Shown here: positions 1-11,850 of the stretch, piece after piece
Position numbering within the stretch: the first letter of the stretch is position 1
How the letters are laid out: the number at the start of each line of letters is the position of its first letter
Origin: Jaltomata sinuosa
Lineage: Eukaryota; Streptophyta; Magnoliopsida; Solanales; Solanaceae
Direction: 5' to 3'
Assembly: GCA_003996215.1 (NCBI GenBank)
Contig: QJPP01005274.1
Location: forward strand, 454,130-518,129
Length of the DNA: 64,000 bases
Position numbers and translations under genes: made by a program
Notes under the pieces: generated by a model
Told to the model about the DNA's origin: nothing
Seen by the model: only the letters and a program-made list of their open reading frames with translations
The model's database searches: none

Positions 1-4
1 TCTT

Positions 5-17
5 AAGTTGAGGGTGT
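5..17 (+). other. polypurine-tract-like site before LTR-1
   Basis: The purine-rich run AAGTTGAGGGTGT directly precedes the likely LTR start TGATGTG. In LTR retrotransposons this is where plus-strand DNA synthesis is primed. It implies that the body of a + strand element lies left of the window. It is short and imperfect, so the call depends on the LTR beside it. Confidence 0.45.
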
Positions 18-183
18 TGATGTGCCGCCATTTTACGGCACTTTCGACTCCTTTAAACTAAGAACAATCGTACGTTTTCAAGCAACCGTTGTCGTTTTTG
101 ATGTTTTTATGTTGTATTTTCAGGAAATAGAGACAAACATGGAAACGGAAGGAAATACGCGAAAAAGAGCATTCTGGATAAGA

Positions 184-330
184 GTGACGGCCTGAGTGAC
201 GGCCCGTCACACATGTGACGGTCCGTCATAGTGACCGTCACACCAAGGCAGCACCACTGCCTAGTGGTGACGGTCCAGGCGATGGTCCGTCAAGCCAGTG
301 ACGGTCCGTCAGCCTGACCGTCACACCTGG
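184..330. repeat. palindrome island, core GACGGTCCGTCA
   Basis: A GC-rich stretch holds several copies and variants of the inverted-repeat core GACGGTCCGTCA and GTGACGG...CCGTCAC, in AT-rich surroundings. The probable TATA box of LTR-1 follows at 383-390. Cores with unrelated sequence hold the equivalent place in the other LTRs of this window. Confidence 0.75.
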
Positions 331-382
331 GCAGTCGGTTACGCGGAATCTGAGCGTTTTTGGGATGTGTTTCCTAGACTCC

Positions 383-390
383 TATAAATA
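383..390 (+). promoter_or_regulatory. TATA box of LTR-1
   Basis: TATAAATA lies in CCTATAAATACCC about 50 bases after the palindrome island. It is well placed to start the LTR transcript (U3/R boundary). Read from the sequence; the start site itself is inferred. Confidence 0.5.
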
Positions 391-1317
391 CCCTATGTTA
401 GGTTTATTTTATTTGTGAAGCTTTTTAATATAGTTCTCCCAATAGTTTTAGGAGAGACTTGGAGATCAAGAAACACGTTTTACACTTCTTGAATTCGTGT
501 TCTTGATTTGTTCTTGGGATCTTGGTTTTTCTTGTTCTTGGAATAATTGAAGATTGGTTTTCATTATATTGTAAGAATCCCTTCTCTTTATTATGAATAC
601 AATTCTCTTCTCTTTTCTTTATAGCATGATTAACTAAACCTCCCACAACTAGGGTTGTGGGAGCCATGGCAAAAGTAGCAGTATAGATTTCGGGTAGCGA
701 CGGGTTAAATATGTATGTTGTCACGTTGTTAATCATTCGTTATGTAACGTTTTCTAGTAGTTGCAAACATTAGAACATGCCTAGGTTTAATTTGCTTGAG
801 TAAAGAGATTAAAACCGAGAAACTTGATTAACAACGAGGATTCGAGACTACCAACTCTCGTCTTATGATTAATGCTGTAACTAGATTAATCTACTTGATG
901 TTTAGGATTGGAATCTAAAAGCACACCTTTTCAAGTTTGAGAGAATTGAAAAGTAAATTTGTCTATTTGGTTGAGAAACGTTTAGACGATACAATTAATT
1001 CAATCGCATCGTGACACGCATATAGAAAGAACCCCGTTAAGCCTAGAATCGACTTTGTTACTAACGCCATGGTAAACACTTCCCTAGTTCTCTCTCTCCT
1101 ATTGATTATCATTCATACGTTAAGTGTTTGTTTTGTTTACAAATATTGATCACAAACCCCCCCCATTTACCGGAAACTATTGACGACTAGTCACTTAATT
1201 CACTAAAGACTTAACTCTCACCATATTCTCTGTGGGATCGACCCCAACCTTTGTTGGATTCTATATTTGACTACGACCGCTTACGCTTCGTTAATTTGAG
1301 GTGTAGTTTGGGCGTTA

Positions 1318-2516
1318 TCAGATACCTCTCCACATTTTGACCATGAATTTGTTCCTCTTCTTGTTCTTTTTCTTCTCATCCTCAAAATCTCGCTGAAGAG
1401 CTGAATGAGCCTTGGCAGAATCAACAAAGGCCTGCTCAAGCATCTCTACTGAGGTTGTCATTGTGGCAATGGAATCGGCCTGCTGCTTCTGTGCCTCCAA
1501 GTATGACTGTATCTCTTCTCTGGTGAATAGATTGGCTGACGGTGCTGGCTGTGTAGAGCTACTGGGTATCTGACTCATGATCTCTCGAATAGAAGCTAAC
1601 TGAGAAGTAATCGACCCAAAGGGGCCCTCAGCCTGAGTACCCTGAGAGGAAGAAGGCGGCTTCACTACTACATCAATCTTCCTTTTCTTACTCTGTAGCG
1701 CACCTTCTTCCCTATGCACCTTCAATGGATGGTAAACTTTCTCAGGTGCCACCCAATTATCCACAGGATGTTCAGGAACCTCAACTAACTGACACAGCTC
1801 AGTAATCAAAGAGGGGAACATCAAGGTAGGATTGTCCTGAAGCAAATACTCCCTCAGTTCTTGGACCATATAGTGACTGACATTCATGGGAATGCCATTA
1901 AGAATGCAAGTGATCATCCTAGCCCAAAGAGGAGGAACCCCATATTTATGCCTGGAAGGTGACACACGGCTACAAATAATCTCAAGCCATATCCTCCCCT
2001 CACCTGTGAAAGTCTTTGATGATATGGACTTGAGAGTGCTTGCCCAACTCACTGTTGCTCCCTGAGGACACAACTTAGACACTAGCCAAGTGCCTGAACA
2101 TGAATCCTTTTGTTGCATAGGCTCAAGTGGATGGTTGGGCAGCCCATAATGTGCATTAATCTGTTCGGGCCCAAATTTCACAACTTTCCCCTTAATGATG
2201 AGTTTTGGGTTGTTGAAGTCCATACATTTAAGTTTGTGTATAACTCCCTCACCCATTACTCATTTGCCTCACAAGGGGTAGGTATGAAACATGTCCATCT
2301 CGTAGTCAAAAGATACCCATAGAAATCTGGGAGACGTGCCTCTAAATTTGTGTCATCTATCTCCCTCTCCGGCTTAATATTTTTATCAAAAAGGTTCTTG
2401 TAGTAGCAGCACAGACAGTCATGGGACATGAACCTTGAGGTGTCATATGGTTCTTCCGCAGCTTCCTCCTCAATTGCATCACCCAAAGGTTCATCATTGA
2501 CAAGGTCGTGATCCAT
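1318..2516 (-). pseudogene. PF20167-type 'putative plant transposon protein' ORF, frameshifted and truncated
   Basis: Two adjoining minus-strand reading frames form one decayed gene. The first (2516-2256) starts with an acidic segment and ends in the block around FIPTPCEANE. The second (2256-1318) carries VKFGPEQINAHYGLP, the RIWLEIICSRVSPSRHK block, LWARMITCILNGIPMNV and a Gln-rich, coiled-coil-like tail. These blocks match the Solanaceae transposon protein family as I know it; its biochemical role is not established. The two frames meet at a TAATG overlap, meaning an old indel. The C-terminus is lost: the final TGA is the reverse complement of the last three bases of LTR-1. An island-rich leader (2517-3700) lies upstream. 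Confidence 0.7.
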
Positions 2517-3921
2517 TTTTTAAGCTTGAAGTACCTAAAAACATGGAATCAAGTTAGAAGGAGTGTATGAATGTGTTCAGCAATTCAAAACCAAGCATGC
2601 GGGAGAAAGAAATAATTTTTTGAACATTGGGAGATGCAGAAACACCGGTACTATTTTGCAGAAAATCTGCCAGTAGCCGCACGTGCAGAACTTTTCATCG
2701 CAGGTGCGGAGGCACCACAACATCTGTCCGAGCGCACATGCACTTCTTTTGACTATCCATGATTGCCGCAGTTGCGGCCTGATGAGAGCAAGTGTGGCAC
2801 CACCCCTGCACCTTCAGAACCGCAACTGTGGCATCATCTTCTTTGGCAGAAAAGTCTGAAATCAACACCATTGTTCATACTTTATACCATAAGCACTCAG
2901 AGATTCACCTTTATAAGAGTAGGCTTCAAAATTAAATGGAATAAGTCACATACCTTGAGGATTTATGGGGGGGTCTAATTTAAACCTTGAGACCCTTTTC
3001 TTTCTTGCACAATCAAAAGCTTTTCAATTTTTCTCCTTGAAAATTCTCTTGTGTAGTACTGAGGAAGTGCAGTGTGTGAGGGTGAGAGAGAATTAGTGAT
3101 GGGTTAAGGAGTTGAGAGGAGAGGGTGATGGGAAAGGTTGGAGAGAAGTTGGGCATTCGAAAGGGTGTGTGCTCTTTTATTTTCTGCCAACAGAAGTCGA
3201 CAGGTGCACCTACGTTGGCTTAGCCGCTGGTGCATTGCCACCTCTACGTAAATGAGTTTGCCCCTGTGTCGTTGCTCTTGCGGATGTTTCCACCGCAGGT
3301 ACGCATCACCTGGAAATTTTTTCCAAATTTTTCTCAACTTACTGATTCGAGATGTGACGCACACAACCACTAGTGCGAAATGCACCAACTTCGCACGCTT
3401 TATCATTTCTGGCAGCTTCACTATTTTTGGGGTGCGTTTGGATGTGTGACGGGCATATTTTGAGGTGTGAAATGCACCTATTTTGCACGTTTTGACCTTT
3501 TTGGCAGCCTTACTGTCTTGGGGTCCATTTGCATATGCGATGCGCACACGTAGATGTGTTTTTTCATGTGCGATGTGCACACGTAGATGCGTTAGCACCC
3601 CATCTAGCATGTCATTTTGGTACCCTTTTTGATCCTTGATTAGATTTTTATGAGACCTCCACTTCTCAACCTGCCCAAACAACTCAAAAAGACTTGAAAC
3701 TTTATGGATTAGTCAAAAATCTACCACTAAGCTACTCTAATAAAGAAAGAACAAATTGTAAACCTTCAAAATTTAAAACAATGGGTTGCCTCCCATCAAG
3801 CGCACAATTTAACATCGCGGTGCGACGCAAGCTACCTCATTCTTTGGATCTCCACTTGGAAGATTTAAACCTTCGACCCAAACTTGAATCGAATTTCCGG
3901 TGATAATCCCTGGGTGAAGGT
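2517..3921 (-). other. leader/internal region of the minus-strand element, with palindrome islands
   Basis: No credible gene. Two GC-rich clusters of GCACGTGC/GCAGGTGCG-like palindromes (about 2650-2850 and 3180-3600) lie in AT-rich DNA. The open frames across them, such as 3104-3682, are low-information products of these clusters. The + strand relative has similar clusters upstream of its ORF at 6175-6220 and 7180-7440, so they belong to the element's structure. Confidence 0.5.
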
Positions 3922-4646
3922 TTAAACAATGAGAAGGCCATTCTCTTGATTCCGCATGTCGCACTTTTTAGCCTTCAAGTGAGGAAGGACGCTTTGGCTT
4001 CTTTCCACGACAAACTCAAAACTATATAGACCTTCATCCACCCTCCTTCCAAGGTCTTCCAAAAGCTTGATTACTTCGACTTTCGTCCATTCAATCAAAC
4101 ATAAGGTCGAACAAAGGTTGAAGTGGGATTTGGGTGTCTCCACCTTCAAGCTTGCCTCATTCATAACATCCTCACTTAGAGATGATATGACATCATGACC
4201 CACAAATGGGGTAGTTGGTTGCAACACCACCTTCAATTCATGATCCCCCCTTGTGTTTTCCTCTTCTTTAGCTCTTGCATCCACAAAGCCTTGCTTCATG
4301 GATTGCACACTCTTCTCTTGGGTTTCTAGTGAGGCCAAGAGGGTTTGGAGCTTGGCATATATGCCTTATTTGCTTGCAAATTCATGGTTCCTATTACGGT
4401 CACAAGCACCATTAGCAACATTGTTAGCACAAGAAAGGGGAGAGAGACGATCATCATTGGGGCATTCGCTCCAATGTCCGTCATGACCACCATACAAATA
4501 GCAATTGCGCCAATCATAAGAGCGAGAAGGAGAATACCTTCCTCTCCTAGGGCCAATTCAACACCTTCGTCCAAGGTGGGGTCCTCCACAATAAACACAA
4601 TAGTCGGGAATTTAAATTGGGAAGCAACCATCAACATTATTAACAT
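3922..4646 (-). pseudogene. degenerate gag-like region
   Basis: Minus-strand fragments 4646-4326 and 4338-3922 overlap in different frames. An alternative frame across about 4500-4380 gives NCYLYGGHDGHWSECP, which resembles a zinc knuckle but lacks one cysteine and has non-standard spacing. The second fragment is a plain acidic/basic stretch without a motif I recognise. Being just downstream of the primer site fits a nucleocapsid-like remnant. That assignment is inference. Confidence 0.35.
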
Positions 4647-4767
4647 TCAGATATGCCATGATGCCATCAACAAAATAAAACTAAACAAAAGAAAATAATT
4701 ATTTACAAAATTTGAACTAGAGTAAGTAAACTTAAATTCTAAACTAACTCAATACGCCAAATTGTTC

Positions 4768-4783
4768 TCCGGCAACAGTGCCA
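4768..4783 (-). other. primer binding site next to LTR-2
   Basis: On the minus strand the sequence is TGGCACTGTTGCCGGA, a slightly diverged form of the TGGCGCCGTTGCCGGGGA site typical of Athila/Tat-like elements, usually attributed to tRNA-Asp. It lies four bases inside the LTR end at 4788. This fixes LTR-2 as the 5' LTR of an element running leftwards. Confidence 0.65.
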
Positions 4784-4787
4784 TTTT

Positions 4788-6170
4788 TGATAAATACTCA
4801 AATCGTGCTCCCCAAGTTGGAGGTCAAGGAGATCGTCAGAGTAAAACAAAATTTATAATTCCCAATGAGTGTCGGGGTCGTACCCAAGGGAACAATGTAG
4901 TCAGGATCGAGCTAATAGAGAATCCAAGCAACTTATTGAAGTTCAATTAACAAAAAGGGCAAAAGATATCTAAAGAGGGGGTTTTAGACTAAAACTAAAG
5001 ATATAAGAAAATCAAATAAAAGATAGGTTGATCAACGACTTTCACCTTGCATTCACCAAGCAAGGATAACGAGGGAGTCTTGGGAATGAGAATTCAAATC
5101 ACAAGACTTGCACCCGATTAACACGTGGGTAGTCTTGGATAAGGGTATGCATAACTATCTTTCAACCAATCAAGCATATATCTCATGTATTCTCTCGAAC
5201 CATCACGAGTAAGCAATAACCAACTAATTTAACTTGGGTTAATTGGGTTATCTCTAACCCCAACTCTTAGATGGGAGTTTCCGACAACCAAACTATCTCT
5301 AGCTTTGATCTAGATTGGAAACCCCAAATCCCCACTATTAAACCTTCCCGAATTTAGGGAAATCCTTTCTCAAGCAACAACCCAAATTAGAAAGCTAAGT
5401 AAATATTTGCAACCATTGACTATAAATTCAAGCATGGAGGATTCAATAGACCCAGAAATTTAAATAAGAGCAAGATCTATATATGAATTGAATACCCAAA
5501 CAAGTATTATCTCTAATACAAAACCCAAAATCTCAAGTCAACAATACACCAATAAAATAGCAATTAAGAACAAGAGTTTGAAGAATGGAACTTAAGATTT
5601 ACAATACAAAGCATCCAAATCTTCACTCATATGGTGTTGGTTGATGAACTTGCTCTCCAAACTTGCCAAAAGTTGTGAGAATAGCCAAAGATGTGTTTCA
5701 AGATGGCTTAGGAGACTTTTATGTGAATTGGGGTTTTTCAAGATGTGAAATGACCACTTGAACCTTGACTGGAATTCATCAGCCGCACCTACGCTGGCTT
5801 AGGCGCAGGTGCGTGGTCGTTGGGGAGGCAACTAAGGCGCAGGTGCAAGGTGGTTATGGCAGCCTAGAAGGCGCAAGTGCACCTATGGAATTTTGGAACA
5901 AAGGTCGCAGGTGCGCCCTTGGATTCGCTCCTGCGGGAGTGCCGCTACGCCTACTTGAGACAGGGGTGGCTGACCTGGTACTTCAGTGGAGTCCTCTCCC
6001 TTTTTGCTCCAATTATCATCCCTTTTGCTCCACTTGTTCCAAGTATCCGCAAAAACACAAATCACCTAAAATATACCCAAAACATGCCATAAATGATCTC
6101 ATATCATCATTAGAAAACACAAAAGCATAAGAAAAGAGATATAAATAAGTGTTAAATCCACCACTTATCA
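4788..6170 (-). mobile_element. LTR-2: 5' LTR of the minus-strand element
   Basis: Read on the minus strand it begins TGATAAGTGG and ends ATTTATCA, giving matched termini TGATAA...TTATCA. The primer site follows at once. It has a palindrome island (5779-5945), then a TATA-like CATAAAAG (5715-5722), then a U5 end sharing 'CTCTGACGATCTCCT' with LTR-3. Its partner 3' LTR is not in the window, because LTR-1 interrupts the element. No coding sequence is supported inside. Confidence 0.75.
5779..5945. repeat. palindrome island, core GCGCAGGTGCG
   Basis: Repeated forms of GCGCAGGTGCG and CGCACCTACG occur in a GC-rich patch inside LTR-2. In LTR orientation the island lies just upstream of the TATA-like CATAAAAG at 5715-5722. 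Short open frames here on both strands are by-products. Confidence 0.7.
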
Positions 6171-7624
6171 GTCTGCACCAGGGCTGGTGCGAATCGCACG
6201 TCACGGTGCACCAAGGTAAATTTTAATTTTTAATTGACCTAACATGTTGATCGACCCGACCCGACTAATTTTCTTCTTTTCCACTTTAAATCCGCCACCC
6301 TTCTACTTCCCCAAAATCCACTCCTCTTCTCACCCAAACTTCTCCATCGCTTGACCACCCTTCTCCGCCGATTGGTTCTCCGGGCAAAAATATTTTGGTC
6401 ACCATTGTTGCTCCCCAAAAGCTTTATTTTTTACTCCTCCCCTCCTAATCTTTACTTGTGGTAAGTTCCTCGATGTTAAATACTTGTTTTTATGTTGATT
6501 AGGAACTCATATTGTGAATCATTCTTGTTAGAATAGTCATGTTGATTTTGGTAAGATCCAAAAAATTTGGGTCGCCAATTTTGAATTCTGTTATGGATTT
6601 TTGCTTAGGATCAACTTGGTAGATCTTGAAATTTTGATAAAGCATGTTGATTGGTAGTAATTTTTAGCCTTGAATTTGTGTTTGGGGTGAAGCCTGAGTA
6701 ATCCACTTGTGATCGATGCATGGTTTGGCCTTGTGATAGGTTGGGTGACATCATTCTTAAGGGAAAATCATCATTTTTCATAAGGATTGGTTGAAAATTG
6801 TTTTGTGGGCTTAAAATTGTTGCTAATTGTATACCCATGATCTTTATTAAATATTTTTTGGGTGTATGATCTCGTGCGGGGAGGTGATAATTGTTGTTTT
6901 TAATTGTGTTCCCAATGGAGTAATTGAAGGCTTGATGTTCCTAATGATAGATGGGGTAACATCCTTCTTAAAGGAAATCATTGAGTTTTCTTTTGCTTGT
7001 GGTTGTGTCAATGGCCGTCCGGGGAAGTCTGAGTACCTGGACGATCATATGGTCATGATATTCCTTACCCCATTGTTATAATTATTGGTTTACTACTTGG
7101 TGCCAAGTGCTTCATGCAAATCTTGCTCTATGAATCACATACGTAATTCACAAGAACACAAGGAACTGCAAAATTCCAATTGTGCCTTTGTGCGTTTCAC
7201 ATGTGATGTGCAGATCTTGATGTGCGGAATGCACAAGGCACCGCACCATGTGAAAATAGGTTGTCAGTTTGTTGTTTTAATGTGCGACTGCTGGTGCAAG
7301 GCGCATCCTAGTTGGTGCATCTCGCACGAACTCTGCACATCCGAGCTGAAACCACTGAAGGTTTTTGTTAACTCATGTGATGCAATGTGTGATGTGTACC
7401 TCGTCTGGTGCAGTCCGCATGAGCCAATAATCACCTCCTTTGTTTTTCTACTCCATTGCATTCCATCTTTTGAAGTTTGTTAACTTCCTTTTGATCTTTT
7501 TATTTCACATATGATAAAAATACAAAAAGATTTTTGTTTTTGTTTTTATTTTTGGACTCATAATCTCCATGTGCAGAACATTTCTTCTAACAAGGGAAAC
7601 ATCGATCGGAGTTCACAAAGGTCG
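6171..7624 (+). other. 5' internal region of the + strand element
   Basis: The region starts directly at the end of LTR-2 and runs to the PF20167-type ORF. No gene is visible. It holds GTGCGAATCGCACGTCACGGTGC-like islands (6175-6220, 7180-7440), a pyrimidine-rich leader (6260-6480) and AT-rich filler. The 132-residue frame at 7085-7483 is Cys-rich only because the island is full of TGTGC. The 5' LTR of this element is missing at 6170/6171. Confidence 0.5.
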
Positions 7625-9001
7625 ATGGCTCCCTCCTTCTCCAATCAAACCTAATAGGGGAAGAAGAAATCCTCATCCTCCCATACCCAAGTTTCAGAGG
7701 AGGAGAGAGTTTGGTTCGGAGTGAAAGGCATGAAGGCTATGAGCGTGATAGGGTAGGTCCTTCAACACTGAGCAGAGTTTTAATCTGGACGCAGTGGGGG
7801 ATAACCCGCCTAACATCCCCGACCAGTTTACCTGCCGTCAGTGTCAACCATTTCAGAAGGTGCCCGGAATTATTACAAGGAGATAGTCCGGGAGTTCTTT
7901 GCTTCATATTAAGCCACGCAAGATGCTAAGGGCTATAAAGGGAGACTAGAAACTTTTCCCGCATTTGAATCCATCATTGTTCGAGGTAAGGAAATATGAC
8001 TCACTACAGATGTTATAAATGTTGTCTATTGGAGCACCCCAATTGAGCCAGCACCTGCACTAACGGCCTAGCTGACTGTCAAGCACAAACCTCTTGAGTG
8101 GGCGGGTTCTATTATTTCTCCTGACACACCTCTCTGGGACACTATAGGGGGTGACATTCCATGACTGTCCCTGCATTTTGAGGCTCGCTTTTGGTATGAT
8201 TTTGTTTGCTACCACTTCCTACCTTCTCAGAACTACCAAAAGGTCACACATGATGGGGCCATTCTGTTAGCTTCAATAATGGTGAGAGACCATGTCAACT
8301 TTGGTGAGATTGTTGCCCTAGTGATTAAGAGAAAGGCTCGCTCGGAGAATAATGCATTCTCCTTCCCTGTGCTCATCAGTAAACTGTGTGCAAATACGGG
8401 CATTCCTTATTTCATTTGTGATACTCCTACCCCCGCCACTGGTGTGTTGGATCTTGACAAGAAAACTGGCAGGGATGCACCTCGTTTCAAAAGGTGTAGG
8501 ATAGAGATGTTGGTAGAGGTTGACCAAGAGTAGGCTCCAAGATATAGTGGACAATACCTATGATCATGATAGGCAGCTGAACGTGCTGGCAATCAAGTTA
8601 CCAGGGTTGATTGAGAAAGATGTTAAAAGGTCTACCAAGGGAGTGGTAAGATCACCTCACTCGACACAAGGGTGGACACTGTTGTGGGAGCCGTCAAAGA
8701 ACTCAAGAAGGATGTGGCCAAAGAAAAAGGGAAAGCTCCAGTTGAGGTGGCAGATTTGAGCTCCTTGCCTAAACCCCGTCCAATGCGAGGGCCCATAGAC
8801 TATTTGTTTACATCCTATGAGGATGAGGAGGAGGAGCTACCCGGTGATGTAGATGCATTGCTTGATGAGGTTGACCAGAATCCAGATTTTAAGCAGGCCC
8901 TTAGAGATTCCACGACTACTGCACACTCTCAAAAGAATGGTGTAGGTCCTAGTGGAAAGTCCAAAGTTGATGAGGCACCAGTAGATGATGATGAGGCATA
9001 G
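7625..9001 (+). pseudogene. PF20167-type transposon protein ORF with several in-frame stops
   Basis: From an ATG at 7625 one frame gives family blocks: YYKEIVREFFASY (7871 on), GRLETFPAFESIIVRGKEI, VINVVYWSTPIEP, then WYDFVCYHFLP and MVRDHVNFGEIVALV (8279 on). The C-terminal part VKELKKDVAKEKGKAP (8690 on) leads to an acidic tail. Between 7871 and 8279 that frame is broken by four stops (TAA, TGA, TAG, TGA); two are TGA where Arg is plausible. Around 8530-8650 the coding sense moves to another frame and back. Upstream of 7871 the frame is poorly conserved. It is the + strand relative of the pseudogene at 1318-2516. Confidence 0.65.
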
Positions 9002-9085
9002 TCCTCTAGGGAGTGTTGCACCACTTGAGCTTGTAGCATTGAGGTCAATGCTTCTTTCAATAGGAGGGGGCGCTCTTTATTATTA

Positions 9086-9337
9086 CTCTCTCTATCCCAG
9101 TTTACATCCAGTTTACATTACTCACTTTCCTTTTTAGTCAGTCCCAAAAAGAATGACACATTTCTATATTTAGTAAAATTTAACTTTAAAATGCCTATTT
9201 TCCCCTAATGATATGATGTATAGACACACAAACATCTATAACTTATTTTAGACCACACATTTCAAAAGTCTTTCTTTCTTTCTTTCTTAAACTCCGTGCC
9301 GAGTCAAACTAACTCATATAAATTGGGATGGAGGGAC
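9086..9337. mobile_element. Stowaway-like MITE
   Basis: A 252-bp element with terminal inverted repeats CTCTCTCTATCCCAGTTTA (left) and, as reverse complement of the right end, GTCCCTCCATCCCAATTTA (15 of 19 identical). It is flanked by TA on both sides (9084-9085, 9338-9339). The termini and TA target match Stowaway MITEs, which are mobilised by Tc1/mariner transposases. No coding capacity. It sits just past the ORF of the + strand element. Confidence 0.85.
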
Positions 9338-9792
9338 TATTGCTTTTGGTTGCCAATGATTGGGCTTGAGATATTTCTATTACCCTTTTCCGGGACTTGT
9401 TGACATTCTCAGTTTCCCTAGCTAGATTTGATTTGGCCCTTGTCGGGCATATTTGGATGATTGTGATGATATTGCTCGTGTCGGGCCTTTTCTTTATGTT
9501 TATGTTTTTTAGCTTAATTGTGCCCTTGTTGGGCTTAATTTTTAATGTTTGATTGTGTTCCGGGATAGTCTCACACGATTCTATTATCTTGCTGCACGTG
9601 CCTTGCAAATGCGCTAAGAGCCTACACCGAGGCTTTTTCTCAAATGATTTATGAGCACGCAATTTGGTTATCACCTTGTTAATAGTAGTTTAGAAATAAA
9701 CTCTGAGGGTTCTGTTAATACCACAGTTCTTTCCGAAGGAGCAAAAGTTTCCTCTTATTTTCTTTTTCTTTTTGTTTATTTTGTGTCAAACT
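9338..9792 (+). other. non-coding 3' internal segment, left half
   Basis: No gene seen. It is T-rich DNA with repeated CTTGTCGGGC/CGTGTCGGGC words, ending in a T-rich run just before element A. It continues at 19059 after the insertion. Confidence 0.4.
9788..9792. repeat. left target-site duplication of element A (AAACT)
   Basis: AAACT precedes the LTR at 9793. GAACT (19059-19063) follows the other LTR. Four of five bases match, consistent with a 5-bp integrase duplication with one later substitution. Confidence 0.6.
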
Positions 9793-11360
9793 TGTCACGC
9801 CCCGAGGCTACCTCCTGGATTTAACATGGGACCCAGGACCACGAGTTCCCCGAGCTAACCCTTAGTCATAGCATAAATCAGGTATATCAATTTAACATAG
9901 CGGAAGCATGATAAGAAAGTTTAGAAACATAAGCATATATATATTCAAGTCGAATGGAAAGTACAATCCAAAGAGGAGACTCAAACACTGTCTATATCTA
10001 AAAAGCCTCTAAACCAACATATAGAGCCGATGGGCAAGACCTCAACTGACCCAATAATCTGAAGGAAAAATAAACATCACAGCTAGAATGGAAACCGGCC
10101 ATCAAACCATGAGGACTCACCAATGCTGACTGGATATCCAGCTTCATCTAGCTACGAGCTTGATAGAAAACACCTGAATTTGCATCATCAAGAAGATGCA
10201 GCGCAAAATATGCTTTAGTACTATAGGATATACCGAGTATGTAAGATATGCATGATCATGATAAAAACATACTTAAACATGCATAAAGTAAACATGCATA
10301 AGGTAAACTTATTCATAAAGAAATAGCATAAGAGGATTATCAAGATATAAGACATAAAACATGAAGCAAGGTTAAAATTGGAAGTATGATATCATATAAC
10401 TTCATATCTTGAAAATAATCATGTGGGAGTTTCTCTTAACTGATATAAACCATGATGAGCTACATGGAATCCCGTGTCATGCACCCATACTGAAAAAGGT
10501 TGTCCTAACCGGCCAAAGTTAGAACTATGTTCATAAGGATCCTTTCATAAGCCACAGAGGGCAACCTACGGTGGCAACGTAGTTTTGGACTTTGGTTATC
10601 TAGAACCCTCACTGCTCGGTCCTAAATACTACTCCCAAAACATATAACATAAGGCTCATATACATGTGACATATCTAGATGTCAAGCTTGTTCATAAACA
10701 TGTTCATACCCCGGATCTTCATACTACTCACGAACCTTGGTTTTAGGAAAAATGATTCATGAGCATTGATGGCACATCGGGTGTCATGTCTTGCATAATA
10801 ATTCATAACATGAAAACTTGCATGGCCTTAGTTAAATTTCATAATAATATATACTTTCGTAAAACATAGGAACTAGGCATGCATTTGCATGGAACTCATG
10901 AAATCATGCTATCAATTTGCCCAATTTTCTTAAATCGCATCATGCATGTAGGATTTACCATAATTAACCTTCAATTCATGAAATAGGAAATCATATGTAA
11001 AAAACCTGCAAAATCATGCAATTTAATGAAATGTCATAATAAAATCATGAGAAGGTAATTTATAGCAAAACCCATAAGAATTGGGTAAGAACCCTAATTT
11101 GAAAGTTCATGAAATCACAATTTGAAATTAGGGTTTTGGGCACAAGGGTGAAAGAAACCCATTGTTGAATACCCACATACCTTGATTGAAGTTAACCCAC
11201 TTGAAATTGAAAATATTAGGAGACTTGGACGTGGAGCTTGAGACTTGAGCTTGAGAGAGTTCTTTCCCTTTTTGGGAGATGAATGAGGTAATGAGAAGGG
11301 ACTTAGGCTAATAGGGTTGGAAATCATGCTAAGAATGGCCAAAATGATCTCACTTAGGAG

Positions 11361-11368
11361 TTATAAGA
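11361..11368 (-). promoter_or_regulatory. TATA-like box of element A LTR
   Basis: Minus-strand CTTATAAC lies about 60 bases downstream, in LTR sense, of the palindrome island. The matching site in the other LTR has decayed to TTAAAAG (about 18501-18508). Confidence 0.4.
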
Positions 11369-11424
11369 GTGGGTAATGACTAAAATACCCCTGAGAAATT
11401 ATTAAGAAAAGCTGATAAAAGGGA

Positions 11425-11850
11425 TCGGCTTCAAGAATCACGGGTCGGTTCTACGGGTCATCATTTGAACCACGACTCGTGGTTACCACTCGTGGTTCCT
11501 GGCTAATTATCAAGCTGCATAAGGAAAACTATGGGTCAAAAGGGCGGACCCGTAGAATGAATCATGAGTCGTCAACCTGACTAATCATTCCTGAAGGACT
11601 TGGCATGTCTCTGATCAGGTTCCACGAGTCAACAGGATGGTCCATAGTTCAAACTACGGGACGTATACTGGACTCGTGGTTCCTGGGGATCAGTCAGCCC
11701 TTAGGTCTGATACCACGAGTTGACAGGATGGGCCATAGAATAAACTATGGTCCGTAGAACCAACTCGTGGTTCTCAGACCAGAGTCTGAGCCTGGCAGAC
11801 TTAAACCACAGATCCATTCCACGACCCGTCATCCCTGGAAACTTAAAAAA
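11425..11850. repeat. palindrome island, core CCACGACTCGTGG / CTACGGGTC
   Basis: Many copies of ACCACGAGTTG, CCACGACTCGTGG and CTACGGGTC-type half sites alternate over about 420 bases. Counterparts are at 18560-18985 and 49300-49740. The cluster lies just upstream of the LTR TATA-like box. Confidence 0.75.

Larger units (their letters stand above)
18..1320 (+). mobile_element. LTR-1: + strand LTR (3' LTR)
   Basis: The block begins TGATGTG and ends GCGTTATCA, so it has TG...CA ends with related inverted termini (TGAT.../...ATCA). A polypurine-like run lies before it. It contains a palindrome island (184-330), a TATA box TATAAATA (383-390) and, near its end, the 'TGTGGGATCGACCCC' type segment common at the U5 end of Solanaceae elements. 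Its last base abuts a minus-strand coding remnant, so the element inserted into an older one. The second LTR, if any, is outside the window. No ORF inside is convincing. Confidence 0.7.

Noticed and set aside
3104..3682. 192-residue minus-strand open frame
   Set aside because: It spans another island (GCACACGTAGATGCG words), repeats its own motifs for that reason and shows no known domain.
4326..4646. 106-residue Met/Leu/Val-rich frame that looks like a multi-pass membrane protein
   Set aside because: The other frame of the same DNA gives a Cys/His-containing gag-like reading, so the hydrophobic frame is probably a shadow.
7085..7483. 132-residue Cys/His-rich open frame that could pass for a secreted peptide gene
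   Set aside because: The cysteines come from repeated TGTGC/GTGCG words of a palindrome island in a retroelement leader; no signal peptide or conserved spacing.
11115..11342. 75-residue frame repeated at 18255-18482, apparently 'conserved'
   Set aside because: Both copies lie at the same place in the two LTRs of element A; the similarity is LTR identity, not protein conservation.
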